Assembly (NCBI RefSeq): GCF_002797895.1 | Contig: NZ_PGES01000001.1 | Coordinates: 2,728,001 to 2,792,000, forward strand | DNA: 64,000 nucleotides | Source of the DNA: Janthinobacterium sp. 67 | GTDB lineage: Bacteria; Pseudomonadota; Gammaproteobacteria; Burkholderiales; Burkholderiaceae_D | Direction of reading: 5' to 3' | Shown here: positions 54,175 to 63,798 of the stretch, in pieces | How positions within the stretch are numbered: the stretch's first letter is position 1 | Layout of the letters: the number at the start of each line of letters is the position of its first letter | Notes under the pieces: model-generated | Seen by the model: only the letters and a program-made list of their open reading frames with translations | Database searches by the model: none | What the model was told of the DNA's origin: nothing | Program-made: the position numbers and the translations under genes

Positions 54175-55176
54175 TCAGCGCAACGCCGGTTGTGACTGCT
54201 GTACGGCCGCCTTCATGGCGCCCGCACCCATGGCGGCGCCAAATTTCTTGAGCACCCGTTCCGGCAAGCCTTCGTGCTGCGTGTAGTCGACGATGTCTTC
54301 CGCCTTGACGACGTCGCGCGCCACGCTGTCAACCGTGCCGAAATCGTCGGCCAGACCCATTTCCACGGCTTTCGCACCCGTCCAGTACAAGCCGGAGAAG
54401 GTATCGGCCGTTTCCTTCAGGCGCTTGCCCCGCCCCGCCCGTACCACCTCGATGAATTGCTGGTGGATTTCATTGAGCATGCCTTGCGCATACGCCTTGT
54501 GTTTTTCCGTCATGGGGCTGAACGGGTCCATGAAGCCCTTGTTCTCGCCCGCCGTCAGCAAACGCCGCTCGACGCCCACCTTTTCCATCACGCCCGTAAA
54601 GCCGAAACCATCCATCAGCACGCCGATGGAGCCGACCACGCTGGCCTTGTTGACGTAGATGCGGTCGGCGGCCGCCGCGATGTAATAGCCGCCCGAGGCG
54701 CACATTTCATCGACCACCACATATAAAGGCTTGTCCGGATAGCCCTTGCGCAGGCGCTGCATCTCGTCGACGATCATGCCGGCCTGCACGGGACTGCCGC
54801 CGGGACTATTAATATGCAGCACCACGGCCACGGAGCCGCTATCGGAAAACGCCTTGTCCAGCGCGGGGATGACGACGGCGGCCGAACCGCTGCCTTCGGA
54901 CTCGATGGCGCCGTTGATGTCGATCAGGGCCGTGTGGCGGCCCAGGGTTTCGCCGTCGTCGGCCGTGTTGTAGTCATAAAACACCCACAGGGCGAACAGC
55001 ACGATCAGCAGACCGAAGACCTTGAAAAAGATGCTCCAGCGGCGGTGCGCGCGTTGCTCTTGCAAAGTGGCAAATACCAGCTTTTCCAGCACGTCGCGCT
55101 CCCAGTTCCCCGCAGGGGCGCCGTGACCGGCCGCTGGCGCGCTGCTGCCCAGCTTGTCATTCGTGTTATCGCTCAT
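54175..55176 (-). CDS. sppA: Signal peptide peptidase SppA, 36-kDa type
   Basis: A 333-aa membrane-bound serine protease that clears cleaved signal peptides. One membrane helix (about 47-67, WSIFFKVFGLLIVLFALWVFY). The S49 core includes HINSPGGSPVQAG and the nucleophile Ser161 in CASGGYY. Lys213 (ENKGFMDPFSP), 52 residues on, matches the spacing of the catalytic Lys in short SppA enzymes. Last gene of a four-gene minus-strand unit. Confidence 0.95.
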   Translation of the reverse strand: MSDNTNDKLGSSAPAAGHGAPAGNWERDVLEKLVFATLQEQRAHRRWSIFFKVFGLLIVLFALWVFYDYNTADDGETLGRHTALIDINGAIESEGSGSAAVVIPALDKAFSDSGSVAVVLHINSPGGSPVQAGMIVDEMQRLRKGYPDKPLYVVVDEMCASGGYYIAAAADRIYVNKASVVGSIGVLMDGFGFTGVMEKVGVERRLLTAGENKGFMDPFSPMTEKHKAYAQGMLNEIHQQFIEVVRAGRGKRLKETADTFSGLYWTGAKAVEMGLADDFGTVDSVARDVVKAEDIVDYTQHEGLPERVLKKFGAAMGAGAMKAAVQQSQPALR

Positions 55177-55193
55177 GATTCACTTTGCTTAAA

Positions 55194-55577
55194 TTACAAT
55201 AAGGCCGGCAACGGCTGGACATACTCGTCGGGCTGCCAGTACAGCTGGCCGTCGCGCTCGACCACGGCGATCGGACGCAAGCGCCCGCCCTTGCAGGGGC
55301 CGCCCGCGCAATAGCCGCTTTCCGGCACATAGATGGCGCCATGGGTCGAACACATCAGGTACAAGCCGCTGGACTCGAAAAACTCGCCCTCCGCCCAGTC
55401 CAGTTCGATGGGCACGTGGGCGCAGCGGTTCAGGTAGCCATACGCCTTGCCGCCGTGGCGCACGACAAAGCCCGTGGTCGTTTCGCCACCGGCCGAGACG
55501 GGAAAGCGCACGCCCTTGCCGCCATCGGCGACGGCGTCGGCGGCACAGATGAAAACGTCGACAACATCGCTCATCAT
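55194..55577 (-). CDS. Rieske [2Fe-2S] protein
   Basis: A 127-aa soluble Rieske ferredoxin-like protein. The cluster ligands are NRCAHVP (C-x-H) and MCSTHGAIY (C-x-x-H), with the normal spacing between the two boxes. It overlaps the HAD gene stop by four bases (ATGATGA). Partner unknown; this rluC-HAD-Rieske-sppA order is common in Oxalobacteraceae and Burkholderiales. Confidence 0.93.
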   Translation of the reverse strand: MMSDVVDVFICAADAVADGGKGVRFPVSAGGETTTGFVVRHGGKAYGYLNRCAHVPIELDWAEGEFFESSGLYLMCSTHGAIYVPESGYCAGGPCKGGRLRPIAVVERDGQLYWQPDEYVQPLPALL

Positions 55578-56233
55578 GCGTGCTCGCTCAGCCATTGATG
55601 CAGATCGGCCACCGTGGCGGCCGAGTACAGGGGCTTGCAAGCCTGCAATTGCTCCACAGGATGCGCCCCATACTCTACGGCAATACCCGCCGCGCCTGCA
55701 TTGCTTGCCATCAATAAATCATGACTGGTGTCGCCGATCATCACGGTACGACGCATGTCTTGCCCCAATTCGCGCGTCAGTTCCTGCAACATGGCCGGAT
55801 GCGGCTTGGAAAACGTTTCATCGGCGCAGCGCGTCGCATCGAACAGGGACAGCAGCTTGACGGCATTCAGGGAACGGTTCAAGCCGACACGGCTCTTGCC
55901 CGTGGCCACCGCCAGGAAATACGCCTGCTGCGACAGTTCCTCCAGCATTTCGTAGACGCCGGGAAACAAAGCCAGCTCATGGTCGCGCGACAGATAGTGA
56001 TAGCGGTAGCGCTCGGCCATGCGCGCATGGTATTTCGGCTCCACGTCCGGCATCACCAGCTGCATGGCTTCCTGCAAGCCCAGGCCGATCACGTGCGAAG
56101 CGAGCAACTCGGTGGGAATAGGCAAGCCCAGGTCTTTGGCCGATGCCTGGATACACTTGACGATGGTCGAGGTACTGTCTATCAGGGTACCGTCCCAATC
56201 GAAGACGATCAGATCAAATTGCTTTCTTGCCAT
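55574..56233 (-). CDS. HAD-IA phosphatase (Gph-like)
   Basis: A 219-aa HAD hydrolase. Motif I DWDGTLIDS supplies nucleophile Asp12 and Asp14; motif III Lys is in FSKPHPAMLQ, and motif IV is MIGDTSHDLLMASNAG. The cap domain is alpha-helical. It is likely to act on phosphoglycolate or a similar small phosphate ester. The ATG at 56233 starts at MARKQFDLIVFDWDG; upstream codons add no HAD-like sequence. Confidence 0.93.
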   Translation of the reverse strand: MARKQFDLIVFDWDGTLIDSTSTIVKCIQASAKDLGLPIPTELLASHVIGLGLQEAMQLVMPDVEPKYHARMAERYRYHYLSRDHELALFPGVYEMLEELSQQAYFLAVATGKSRVGLNRSLNAVKLLSLFDATRCADETFSKPHPAMLQELTRELGQDMRRTVMIGDTSHDLLMASNAGAAGIAVEYGAHPVEQLQACKPLYSAATVADLHQWLSEHA

Positions 56234-56328
56234 GTTTCCCGACGATATAGCCGCCGGCTCCTTGAGAATGAATGATGGCGACTGACTACCTTGTGAGTAG
56301 TGTCGCGCGCACGCGGTGGATACTATAC

Positions 56329-57324
56329 TTATCGTGCGGCAACGGCCAATGGTTTGCCCAAGCTTACCAAGAAACGCTCGCATTCGGCAGCCAGCGGCGC
56401 ATTCAGGGTCATCGTCTTGCCGTTTTCCGGATGCACAAACGTGATCTGGTGCGCATGCAGGAACATGCGTTTCAGGGCGCCGCGCGTGCTGTCGGCTTTC
56501 AACAGGGCACGGTTGAGGGCGAAGTCGCCATATTTATCATCGCCGGCGATGGGGAAACCGGACGAAGACAGGTGCACGCGGATCTGGTGCGTGCGTCCCG
56601 TCTTCAATTCCGCTTCCAGCAAGGCGAAGTTGTGATATTTATGCAACAGTGAAAACACCGTGTGCGAGGCCAGGCCATCGGCCTGCACGGCCACCCGGCG
56701 TTCGCCTTCGGCCGTCGTATATTTGTGCAATGGCAACTTGATATGCTGGCGCGCATTCTTCCAGTCGCCGGCCACCAGCACGAGGTAACGCTTGTCCGTG
56801 ACGCCGTCGCGCATCTGTTCGTGCAAATTCGTCAACGCGGAACGTTTCTTTGCCAGCAACAACAAGCCGGACGTGTCGCGGTCCAGGCGGTGCACCAGTT
56901 CCAAAAACTTGGCGTCGGGGCGCGAAGCACGCAATTGCTCGATCACGCCGAAGGACACGCCCGAGCCGCCATGCACGGCCACGCCCGCCGGCTTGTCGAT
57001 GACGAGCAGCTGCGCATCTTCGAAGATGATCTTGAATTCGGCGGCCGGCGCGCCCGTAGGCGCCTTTTCGGCCACGCGCACGGGTGGAATGCGCACCACG
57101 TCGCCGGCGGCGAGACGGTACAGCTGATCGATACGGCCTTTATTGACCCGCACTTCTCCCGATCGCAATATCCGGTAGATGTGGCTTTTAGGCACTCCCT
57201 TGCACACTCTTAATAAGTAGTTGTCGATACGCTGGCCTGCTTCTTCTTCGGCGATCGTGACGAATTGCGCTTGCGGCTGAACCGGGGGTGTTGAAGGGGG
57301 AACAACATCATTTTGACTCTTCAT
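56329..57324 (-). CDS. rluC: 23S rRNA pseudouridine synthase RluC
   Basis: A 331-aa RluA-family enzyme, modifying 23S rRNA. S4 domain near the N-terminus (QRIDNYLLRVCKGVPKSHIYRILRSGEVRVNKGR), catalytic HRLDRDTSG with Asp148, and C-terminal LKTGRTHQIRVHLSSSGFPIAGDDKYG. First gene of the minus-strand unit and divergent from rne, as is usual in proteobacteria. Confidence 0.95.
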   Translation of the reverse strand: MKSQNDVVPPSTPPVQPQAQFVTIAEEEAGQRIDNYLLRVCKGVPKSHIYRILRSGEVRVNKGRIDQLYRLAAGDVVRIPPVRVAEKAPTGAPAAEFKIIFEDAQLLVIDKPAGVAVHGGSGVSFGVIEQLRASRPDAKFLELVHRLDRDTSGLLLLAKKRSALTNLHEQMRDGVTDKRYLVLVAGDWKNARQHIKLPLHKYTTAEGERRVAVQADGLASHTVFSLLHKYHNFALLEAELKTGRTHQIRVHLSSSGFPIAGDDKYGDFALNRALLKADSTRGALKRMFLHAHQITFVHPENGKTMTLNAPLAAECERFLVSLGKPLAVAAR

Positions 57325-58020
57325 TTACTATGTCTTCCCAGAAATCTCTCTAAGTCCTTCATTTTGAATATATAATTGTTTTTGCTGCGGCCCTGGCTGC
57401 TGCGAGTGTAAGAATAAAAGCACATTTTACACAGGGGCGTCTCCACCGGCCTCGCCAAATTGCAAATTCGGTGGAAAAAAATGTATATGCACCATCCCTG
57501 CGCGAATCAAGGTTGCACCGTAGTTGTAATCGGATAACGCGTGGAGATGCTGAAGTGAGTGTGGGATTATAAGGATAAGTACCCGTTAGCGCGACTTATC
57601 GAGTCGGGCTCGCGGGTTGATGAAGTTGATAACGCTTGCCGTTTTCGCCAAACCCCGTATGTGGCCAAATACTGAGGGTTGTCGATGATAGGCTGAGGCC
57701 AAGCCTCGCCATCGCGATCCCTGTAATGAGCCGGCTAACGATTTTGGCTCTGAATTTGCTGACCACTTGCATTCTCTGTCCCCGATGCAGTTCATTCTCA
57801 TCCGGGCTGTTTCAGATGAGTTGCAAGTGTCCCGTGCACTCGGCATGACGATCGACCTCACCGCGCCTGTTGCGGCCGTAACGTATACCTCGTACGCGTT
57901 GTTGCTCCGCACGCCTGGGCATTTCCCCCGCCAGCACTCCCGTTCTCGCATATATCCCTGTACTTCGCCGCTTCCCCGGAAGCGGCTTTGAGATGGCCTA
58001 CGGGTCGCGGAGTTATAAAA
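57325..58020. promoter_or_regulatory. rluC-rne intergenic region and rne leader
   Basis: A 696-base gap. The first 90 bases hold the rluC promoter side (AT-rich TATATAAT near 57370). The rest probably includes a long 5' leader for rne; in E. coli the rne leader lets RNase E limit its own level, and the length here would allow the same. A CCACCG ... CGGTGG inverted repeat followed by an A-run lies near 57449-57480. I could not fix a promoter. Confidence 0.5.
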
Positions 58021-61000
58021 ATGAAACGCATGTTGTTTAATGCCACGCAGCAAGAAGAACTGCGCGTAGCGATTGTCGACGGACAAAAACTGATCGACAT
58101 CGATATCGAGACAGCCGGGCGCGAACAGCGCAAATCCAACATCTACAAGGGCGTGATCACGCGCATCGAGCCATCGCTCGAAGCGTGCTTCGTCAGCTAT
58201 GGCGAAGACCGCCACGGCTTCCTGCCTTTTAAGGAAGTTGCCCGCACGTATTTCCGCGAAGGCGTCGACGTCCGTAACGCCTCCGTCAAGGAAGCGTTGC
58301 GCGAAGGCCAGGAAATCATGGTCCAGGTTGAAAAGGAAGAGCGCGGCAACAAGGGCGCCGCCCTGACCTCGTTCGTTTCCCTGGCCGGCCGTTACCTGGT
58401 ATTGATGCCGAACAACCCGCGTGGCGGTGGCGTATCGCGCCGCGTGGAAGGCGAAGAGCGCCAGGAATTGCGCGAAACCATGGATAAACTGGACTTGCCA
58501 GCTGGCATGTCCGTGATTGCCCGCACGGCAGGCATCGGCCGCAACGTCGATGAACTGCAGTGGGACTTGAATTACCTGATGCAACTGTGGCGCGCCATCG
58601 AAGGCGCCGGCAAGTCGGCCAACGGCGCTTTCCTGATCTACCAGGAATCGTCGCTCGTCATCCGCGCCATCCGCGACTACTTCCAGCCCGACATCGGCGA
58701 GATCCTGATCGACACCGACGAGATCTACGACCAGGCGCACCAGTTCATGAGCCACGTGATGCCCGACATGGTGCACCGCGTAAAACGCTACAGCGACGAC
58801 GTGCCGCTGTTCTCGCGCTTCCAGATCGAACACCAGATCGAAACGGCCTACAGCCGCACCGTGCCGCTGCCATCGGGCGGCGCCATCGTGATCGACCATA
58901 CCGAAGCGCTGGTGTCCGTCGACGTCAACTCGGCCCGCGCCACGCGCGGCTCGGACATCGAGACGACCGCCTTCAACACCAACTGCGAAGCGGCCGAAGA
59001 AGTGGCCCGCCAGCTGCGTCTGCGCGACCTGGGTGGCCTGATCGTCATCGACTTCATCGACATGGAAGTGGCGAAGAACCAGCGCGAAGTGGAACAGCGC
59101 CTGAAAGACGCGCTGCACCATGACCGCGCCCGTGTACAAATGGGCAAGATTTCCCGCTTCGGCCTGATGGAACTGTCGCGCCAGCGCTTGCGCCCTTCGC
59201 TGTCCGAAGGTTCACACGTGACGTGCCCGCGCTGCTCCGGCACCGGCCACATCCGCGATACGGAATCGTCCGCCCTGCAGGTGCTGCGCATCATCCAGGA
59301 AGAGGCGATGAAGGAAAACTCGGCCACCATCCACGTGCAAGTACCCGTGGACGTGGGCGCCTTCCTGCTCAACGAAAAGCGCGGCGAAGTGCTGAAGATC
59401 GAGAACCGCCACCGCATCGCCGTGATCCTGATCCCGAACAAGCATCTGGAAACGCCGCACTACAAGCTGGAACGCATCAAGCACGACGATCCGCGTCTGG
59501 AAGACAGCCAGGCCAGCTACAATCTGGCGGAAAGCGCTGAAACCGACATGGCGTACAGCAAGCGCCAGAAGGAAGAAGCCAAGCCGCGCCAGGAAGCCGT
59601 CGTCAAGACGATCACCCCTGACCAGCCGGCACCGATGGTCGAGCGCAAGCCCGTCGAAGCGAAACCGGCTCCCGTGGCCGCGCCTGCCGCGCCACAGGGC
59701 CTGATCGCCAAGATCATCAGCTTCTTCACCGGCGCTCCGGCACCGGTGGCGCCCGCACCCGCCCCTGTCGCACCGGCCAAGCCGGCCGGCGCCGACCGTG
59801 GCGACCGCAACAGCCGTGGCCCGCGTGGCCGTGGCCGCAACGGCAAGCCAGGCCGCGAAGAACGCGAACCGGGCCAGGGCCGTCCAGCCCAGGACGATGC
59901 AGCGAAAGAAGCGGAAGCACTGGAAAAAGCGGCACGTCCGCCACGCCCACCGCGTCCGCCACGCGAACCGCGTGAAGCGCGCGAGAACGGCGATACGGCA
60001 GCAGCACCACGCGAACGCGGTGAACGCCCTGAACGCGCCGAGCGTCCGGAACGCGCGGAACGTCCAGAGCGCGCCGAGCGTCCGCCACGCCAGCCACGCG
60101 AAGCGCGCGAACCACGCGCCGACAAGGCTGTTGTTGCTGAAGTGAAAGCTGAAGAGCTGGCACTGGTTGGTGCCACCGCCAGCGCAGTCAACGTCGTCGT
60201 GACGTCGAACGGCCCTGAATTCGACGCCGCACCGGCCAATCTGCTGAAAGCGCCGGCGAATGCCGGCCCTGAAGGCGAAGAGACGGAAAGCGACGTGGAA
60301 GGCGAAGAACCGCGCCGCCGCCGTCGTCGTGGCGGCCGCAACCGCAACCGCCGCGACCGCGAAACGGGCGAGCTGATTGAATCGGCAAACGGTGACAACG
60401 AAGGCCAGGACGCGCCAGTGATCAGCTTTACGGTTGCTCCGGCGCCGGAAGCCGCCGCTGCCGCCGCTGCCGCCGTTGAAGCCGCCGCACCGATCGCCGT
60501 CGTCGCTGCCGCTACTGTCGTGGCCGTCGCTGCGCCAGTGGAAGCTGCTGCCGAAGCCGCACCAGCCGTCGTGACTGAAGTAGTCGAAGTAGTCGAAGTG
60601 GTCGAAGTGGTCAAGGCCGTGGAGATCGCCAAGGTCGAAGAAGTCGCTCCGGCTGCTGAAGTGATCGTGCCGCCAGCTCCTGTGGAAGCCGCCGTTGCTG
60701 CCGAACCAGCGCCAGCTGCCGAGTACAGCTTTGCCGAGAAGACGGAAGTTGCGCCGACTCCAGCTCCAGCGCCAGCGGAAGTGAACGCCGAAGCGGCACC
60801 AGCCGTGGAAACGCCAGCTGCCGTGGAAACCGTCGCCGTGGCGGAAGAAGCGCCAGCAGCCGCGCCAGCACCAGTAGCGGAAGCTGCCCCGGCGGTTGCC
60901 GAAGTTGCTCCTGCGCCTGTCGTTGCTCCCGCTCCTGCTCCGGCGCCAGCCCCTGTGGCGGCGCCGCTGGACTTGAGCGCAGTGCTCGGCTCGGCCGGCC

Positions 61001-61152
61001 TGACCCTGGCTGCCACCGATCCGGAAAAACTGCGCCTGGCGCAGGAAGCGGCCGCCAAGGCAGTCGCTCCGGTACGCAAGCCACGCGAACGCAAGCCATT
61101 GCCGCCGCAATCGGATGAGCCGTTGATCCAGGTCAACACGCAGCGTCCATAA
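58021..61152 (+). CDS. rne: Ribonuclease E
   Basis: A 1043-aa endoribonuclease and degradosome scaffold. The catalytic half (1 to about 500) has MKRMLFNATQQEELRVAIVDGQKLIDIDIE, the S1 domain (SNIYKGVITRIEPSLEACFVSYGEDRHGFLP), metal-site Asp residues in VSVDVNSARATRG and LIVIDFIDM, and the Zn-link Cys402/Cys405 in CPRCSGTG. The C-terminal half is disordered: an Arg-rich RNA-binding segment with ERPERA repeats (near 60020-60110) and long Ala/Pro/Glu/Val stretches. GGAG eight bases before the ATG at 58021 sets the start. Confidence 0.98.
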   Translation: MKRMLFNATQQEELRVAIVDGQKLIDIDIETAGREQRKSNIYKGVITRIEPSLEACFVSYGEDRHGFLPFKEVARTYFREGVDVRNASVKEALREGQEIMVQVEKEERGNKGAALTSFVSLAGRYLVLMPNNPRGGGVSRRVEGEERQELRETMDKLDLPAGMSVIARTAGIGRNVDELQWDLNYLMQLWRAIEGAGKSANGAFLIYQESSLVIRAIRDYFQPDIGEILIDTDEIYDQAHQFMSHVMPDMVHRVKRYSDDVPLFSRFQIEHQIETAYSRTVPLPSGGAIVIDHTEALVSVDVNSARATRGSDIETTAFNTNCEAAEEVARQLRLRDLGGLIVIDFIDMEVAKNQREVEQRLKDALHHDRARVQMGKISRFGLMELSRQRLRPSLSEGSHVTCPRCSGTGHIRDTESSALQVLRIIQEEAMKENSATIHVQVPVDVGAFLLNEKRGEVLKIENRHRIAVILIPNKHLETPHYKLERIKHDDPRLEDSQASYNLAESAETDMAYSKRQKEEAKPRQEAVVKTITPDQPAPMVERKPVEAKPAPVAAPAAPQGLIAKIISFFTGAPAPVAPAPAPVAPAKPAGADRGDRNSRGPRGRGRNGKPGREEREPGQGRPAQDDAAKEAEALEKAARPPRPPRPPREPREARENGDTAAAPRERGERPERAERPERAERPERAERPPRQPREAREPRADKAVVAEVKAEELALVGATASAVNVVVTSNGPEFDAAPANLLKAPANAGPEGEETESDVEGEEPRRRRRRGGRNRNRRDRETGELIESANGDNEGQDAPVISFTVAPAPEAAAAAAAAVEAAAPIAVVAAATVVAVAAPVEAAAEAAPAVVTEVVEVVEVVEVVKAVEIAKVEEVAPAAEVIVPPAPVEAAVAAEPAPAAEYSFAEKTEVAPTPAPAPAEVNAEAAPAVETPAAVETVAVAEEAPAAAPAPVAEAAPAVAEVAPAPVVAPAPAPAPAPVAAPLDLSAVLGSAGLTLAATDPEKLRLAQEAAAKAVAPVRKPRERKPLPPQSDEPLIQVNTQRP

Positions 61153-61183
61153 GCGCGCCGGGTTCGCCCAGCCGCCAATGATG

Positions 61184-61212
61184 AAAGGGGAAGCTCAGGC
61201 TTCCCCTTTTTT
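61184..61212 (+). terminator. Terminator after rne
   Basis: AAAGGGGAAGC (61184-61194), loop TCAG, GCTTCCCCTTT (61199-61209), then T-run to 61212. It lies 31 bases after the rne stop and shows that the in-frame ATG at 61213 is too early for chrA. Confidence 0.93.
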
Positions 61213-61242
61213 ATGTCCACTTTTTGCTGCCATCCGCCCGCC

Positions 61243-62586
61243 ATGCACGAGAACGCCAATCTGCCTCCCGCCCCCGTCAGCCTGCGCAACGCCTTCTGGT
61301 ACTGGCTCAAGCTGGGCTGCGTCAGCTTTGGCGGCCCGGCCGGGCAAATCGCCATGATGCATGCGGAACTGGTGGAAAAGCGGCGCTGGATTTCCGAGCA
61401 GCGTTTCCTGCACGCCCTGAACTACTGCATGCTGCTGCCGGGGCCGGAAGCGACCCAGCTGGCCATCTACATCGGCTGGCTGATGCACCGCACGCGCGGC
61501 GCCCTGGTGGCGGGCCTGCTGTTTTTGCTGCCCTCGCTGCTGGTGCTGATCGTCCTGTCCTGGCTGTATATGGCGTATGGCCACGTGGGCGCCATCGCCG
61601 GCGTCCTGTACGGCATCAAGCCGGCCGTCGTCGCCATCGTGGTGGCGGCCGCCTGGCGCCTGGGCCGGCGCACCTTGCGCAGCCCCGGTCTGATCGCCAT
61701 CGCGGCGGCCGCATTTGCCGCCATCGCCGCGCTTCATCTGCCATTTCCGCTGATCGTGCTTGCCGCTGCCCTGCTGGGCATGGCGGGCGGGCGCTGGCTG
61801 CCCGCGCACTTTCATGCCAACGGCGCGTCGCATGGCGGCGCGGCCCGCTACGGCGCCGCCCTGATCGATGACGACACGCCCACGCCGGACCACGCGCGTT
61901 TCAGGTGGCCGCGCCTGCTGGCCACCTGCGCACTGGGCCTGGCGCTGGCTTTCTTTGTCTGGCTGGGCCTGGCACTGGCGGGCGGTACGGACCAGCCGCT
62001 GGCGCAGATGGGCGTGTTTTTCAGCAAGGCGGCCCTGCTCACGTTCGGCGGCGCGTATGCCGTGCTGCCCTACCTGGTGCAGGGTGCCGCCGACCATTAC
62101 CACTGGATCACGAGCGCGCAAATGATGGATGGCCTGGCCCTGGGCGAAACGACGCCCGGCCCCCTGATCATGATCGTTGCCTTCATCGGTTTTGTCGGCG
62201 GCTGGAGCCATGCGGCAGGCATCGCGGGCGAGCAGCTGTGGCTGGCGGGCGTGTGCGGCGCGCTCGTCGCCAGCTGGTTTACTTTTCTGCCTTCGTTCAT
62301 CTTCATCCTGGCCGGCGCGCCGCTCGTGGAAGCGTCGCGCGGCAATTTGCGCCTGAGCGCGCCCCTGACGGCCATTTCGGCGGCCGTGGTGGGCGTCATC
62401 GCCAGCCTGGCCCTGTTCTTTGGCCGCCACGTTTTCTGGCCGGACAACCCGCTGCCGCACTGGGACTGGCTGGCGACGCTCATCGCGCTGGCGGCCGGCG
62501 TGGCGCTGATCAAGTTTCAAATGGGCACCATCAAATTGCTGCTCGCCTGTGCCATCTTCGGCCTCGTGCTATCGTATCTGCCTTGA
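61243..62586 (+). CDS. chrA: Chromate transporter ChrA
   Basis: A 447-aa two-domain (long-chain) CHR transporter. Each half carries the family motifs: [15 protein letters not shown] and [15 protein letters not shown] in the first, [12 protein letters not shown] and [21 protein letters not shown] in the second. About ten membrane helices. It would export chromate. The ATG at 61243 follows the rne terminator. No ribosome binding site is obvious. moaA follows after 28 bases. Confidence 0.93.
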   Translation: MHENANLPPAPVSLRNAFWYWLKLGCVSFGGPAGQIAMMHAELVEKRRWISEQRFLHALNYCMLLPGPEATQLAIYIGWLMHRTRGALVAGLLFLLPSLLVLIVLSWLYMAYGHVGAIAGVLYGIKPAVVAIVVAAAWRLGRRTLRSPGLIAIAAAAFAAIAALHLPFPLIVLAAALLGMAGGRWLPAHFHANGASHGGAARYGAALIDDDTPTPDHARFRWPRLLATCALGLALAFFVWLGLALAGGTDQPLAQMGVFFSKAALLTFGGAYAVLPYLVQGAADHYHWITSAQMMDGLALGETTPGPLIMIVAFIGFVGGWSHAAGIAGEQLWLAGVCGALVASWFTFLPSFIFILAGAPLVEASRGNLRLSAPLTAISAAVVGVIASLALFFGRHVFWPDNPLPHWDWLATLIALAAGVALIKFQMGTIKLLLACAIFGLVLSYLP

Positions 62587-62614
62587 ACGACTTTACGTAA
62601 GCGCATTACCTTTC

Positions 62615-63736
62615 ATGGCTGACAAGATTATCTACCTCGCCGAGGCCCGCAATGGGGCCGTGGCGATACCCGAGCGCCTGGAAAGTCCCAGCGGCAACGT
62701 CGCCGACCGCCTGGGCAGGCCCCTGCACGACTTGCGCATCTCGATTACCGACCGCTGCAATTTCCGTTGCGTGTATTGCATGCCGAAGGATGTGTTCGAC
62801 AAGAACCACGTGTATCTGCCGCACACGGATTTGCTGTCGTTCGAGGAAATCACGCGCGTGGCGCGCCTGTTCGTTGAACACGGCGTGGAAAAGATACGCC
62901 TGACGGGCGGCGAACCGCTGCTGCGCAAGAATATCGAAAAACTCATCGCCATGCTGGCCGCGCTGCGCACGCCGTCGGGCCAGCCGCTGGACCTGACCCT
63001 GACGACCAATGGTTCCTTGCTGGCCAGAAAAGCGCAGGCGCTCAAGGATGCGGGCCTGAACCGGGTCACCGTGTCGCTCGACTCGCTCGACGACGCCACC
63101 TTCAAGCGCATGAACGACGTCGATTTCGCCGTGGCCGACGTGCTGCACGGCATAGCTGCGGCGCATGCCGCCGGCCTGGGGCCCATCAAGATCAACATGG
63201 TCGTCAAGGCCGGCATGAACGAGCAGGAAATCGTGCCCATGGCGCGCCACTTCAAGGGTACGCCGTATATCCTGCGCTTCATCGAATACATGGACGTGGG
63301 CGCCTCGAACGGCTGGAACTTGCAGGAAGTCATCCCTTCGGCCGAAGTCGTGCGCCGCATCGCCGCGCACATGCCCTTGCTGCCCATCGACCCGAACTAC
63401 ACGGGCGAGACGGCGGCGCGCTGGCGCTATGCGGATGGCGGCGGCGAAATCGGCCTCATTTCCAGCGTCACGCAAGCGTTCTGCGGCGACTGCAGCCGCG
63501 CCCGCCTCTCGACCGAAGGCAAGCTGTACACGTGTCTGTTCGCCAGCAGCGGCCACGACTTGCGCAGCCTGCTGCGGGGCGGCCATAGCGATGCGGAAAT
63601 ATCCTCGGCCGTCGCGCAACTGTGGCGCGGCCGCGGCGACCGCTATTCGCAATTGCGCACCAGCCAGACGGATTTGACGGGCGGTGCACTTGAGCACGGT
63701 AAAAAGAAAGTGGAAATGTCGTACATCGGCGGCTGA
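62615..63736 (+). CDS. moaA: GTP 3',8-cyclase MoaA
   Basis: A 373-aa radical SAM enzyme for the first step of molybdenum cofactor synthesis. The SAM cluster is C48-x3-C52-x2-C55 (CNFRCVYC). The second, substrate-binding cluster is C290, C293 and C307 ([19 protein letters not shown]). The C-terminal GG is present (MSYIGG). Next is mobA of the same pathway. Confidence 0.97.
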   Translation: MADKIIYLAEARNGAVAIPERLESPSGNVADRLGRPLHDLRISITDRCNFRCVYCMPKDVFDKNHVYLPHTDLLSFEEITRVARLFVEHGVEKIRLTGGEPLLRKNIEKLIAMLAALRTPSGQPLDLTLTTNGSLLARKAQALKDAGLNRVTVSLDSLDDATFKRMNDVDFAVADVLHGIAAAHAAGLGPIKINMVVKAGMNEQEIVPMARHFKGTPYILRFIEYMDVGASNGWNLQEVIPSAEVVRRIAAHMPLLPIDPNYTGETAARWRYADGGGEIGLISSVTQAFCGDCSRARLSTEGKLYTCLFASSGHDLRSLLRGGHSDAEISSAVAQLWRGRGDRYSQLRTSQTDLTGGALEHGKKKVEMSYIGG

Positions 63737-63798
63737 ATCCGGGGCGGCGCACGCCCCGCGCTGCTACCATGGCGCATGCACCAATTTTCCTACCTGAC

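Noticed and set aside
60020..60110. Tandem repeat resembling a small CRISPR or minisatellite
   Set aside because: It is in frame within rne and encodes ERPERA units. There are no spacers.
59212..61110. 632-aa frame antisense to the rne tail
   Set aside because: It mirrors the repetitive Ala/Pro/Glu coding sequence of rne and encodes only Phe/Arg/Trp/Gly-rich low-complexity protein.
61213..61242. Upstream ATG for chrA
   Set aside because: It lies at the end of the rne terminator, and the ten extra residues are not part of the ChrA family start.
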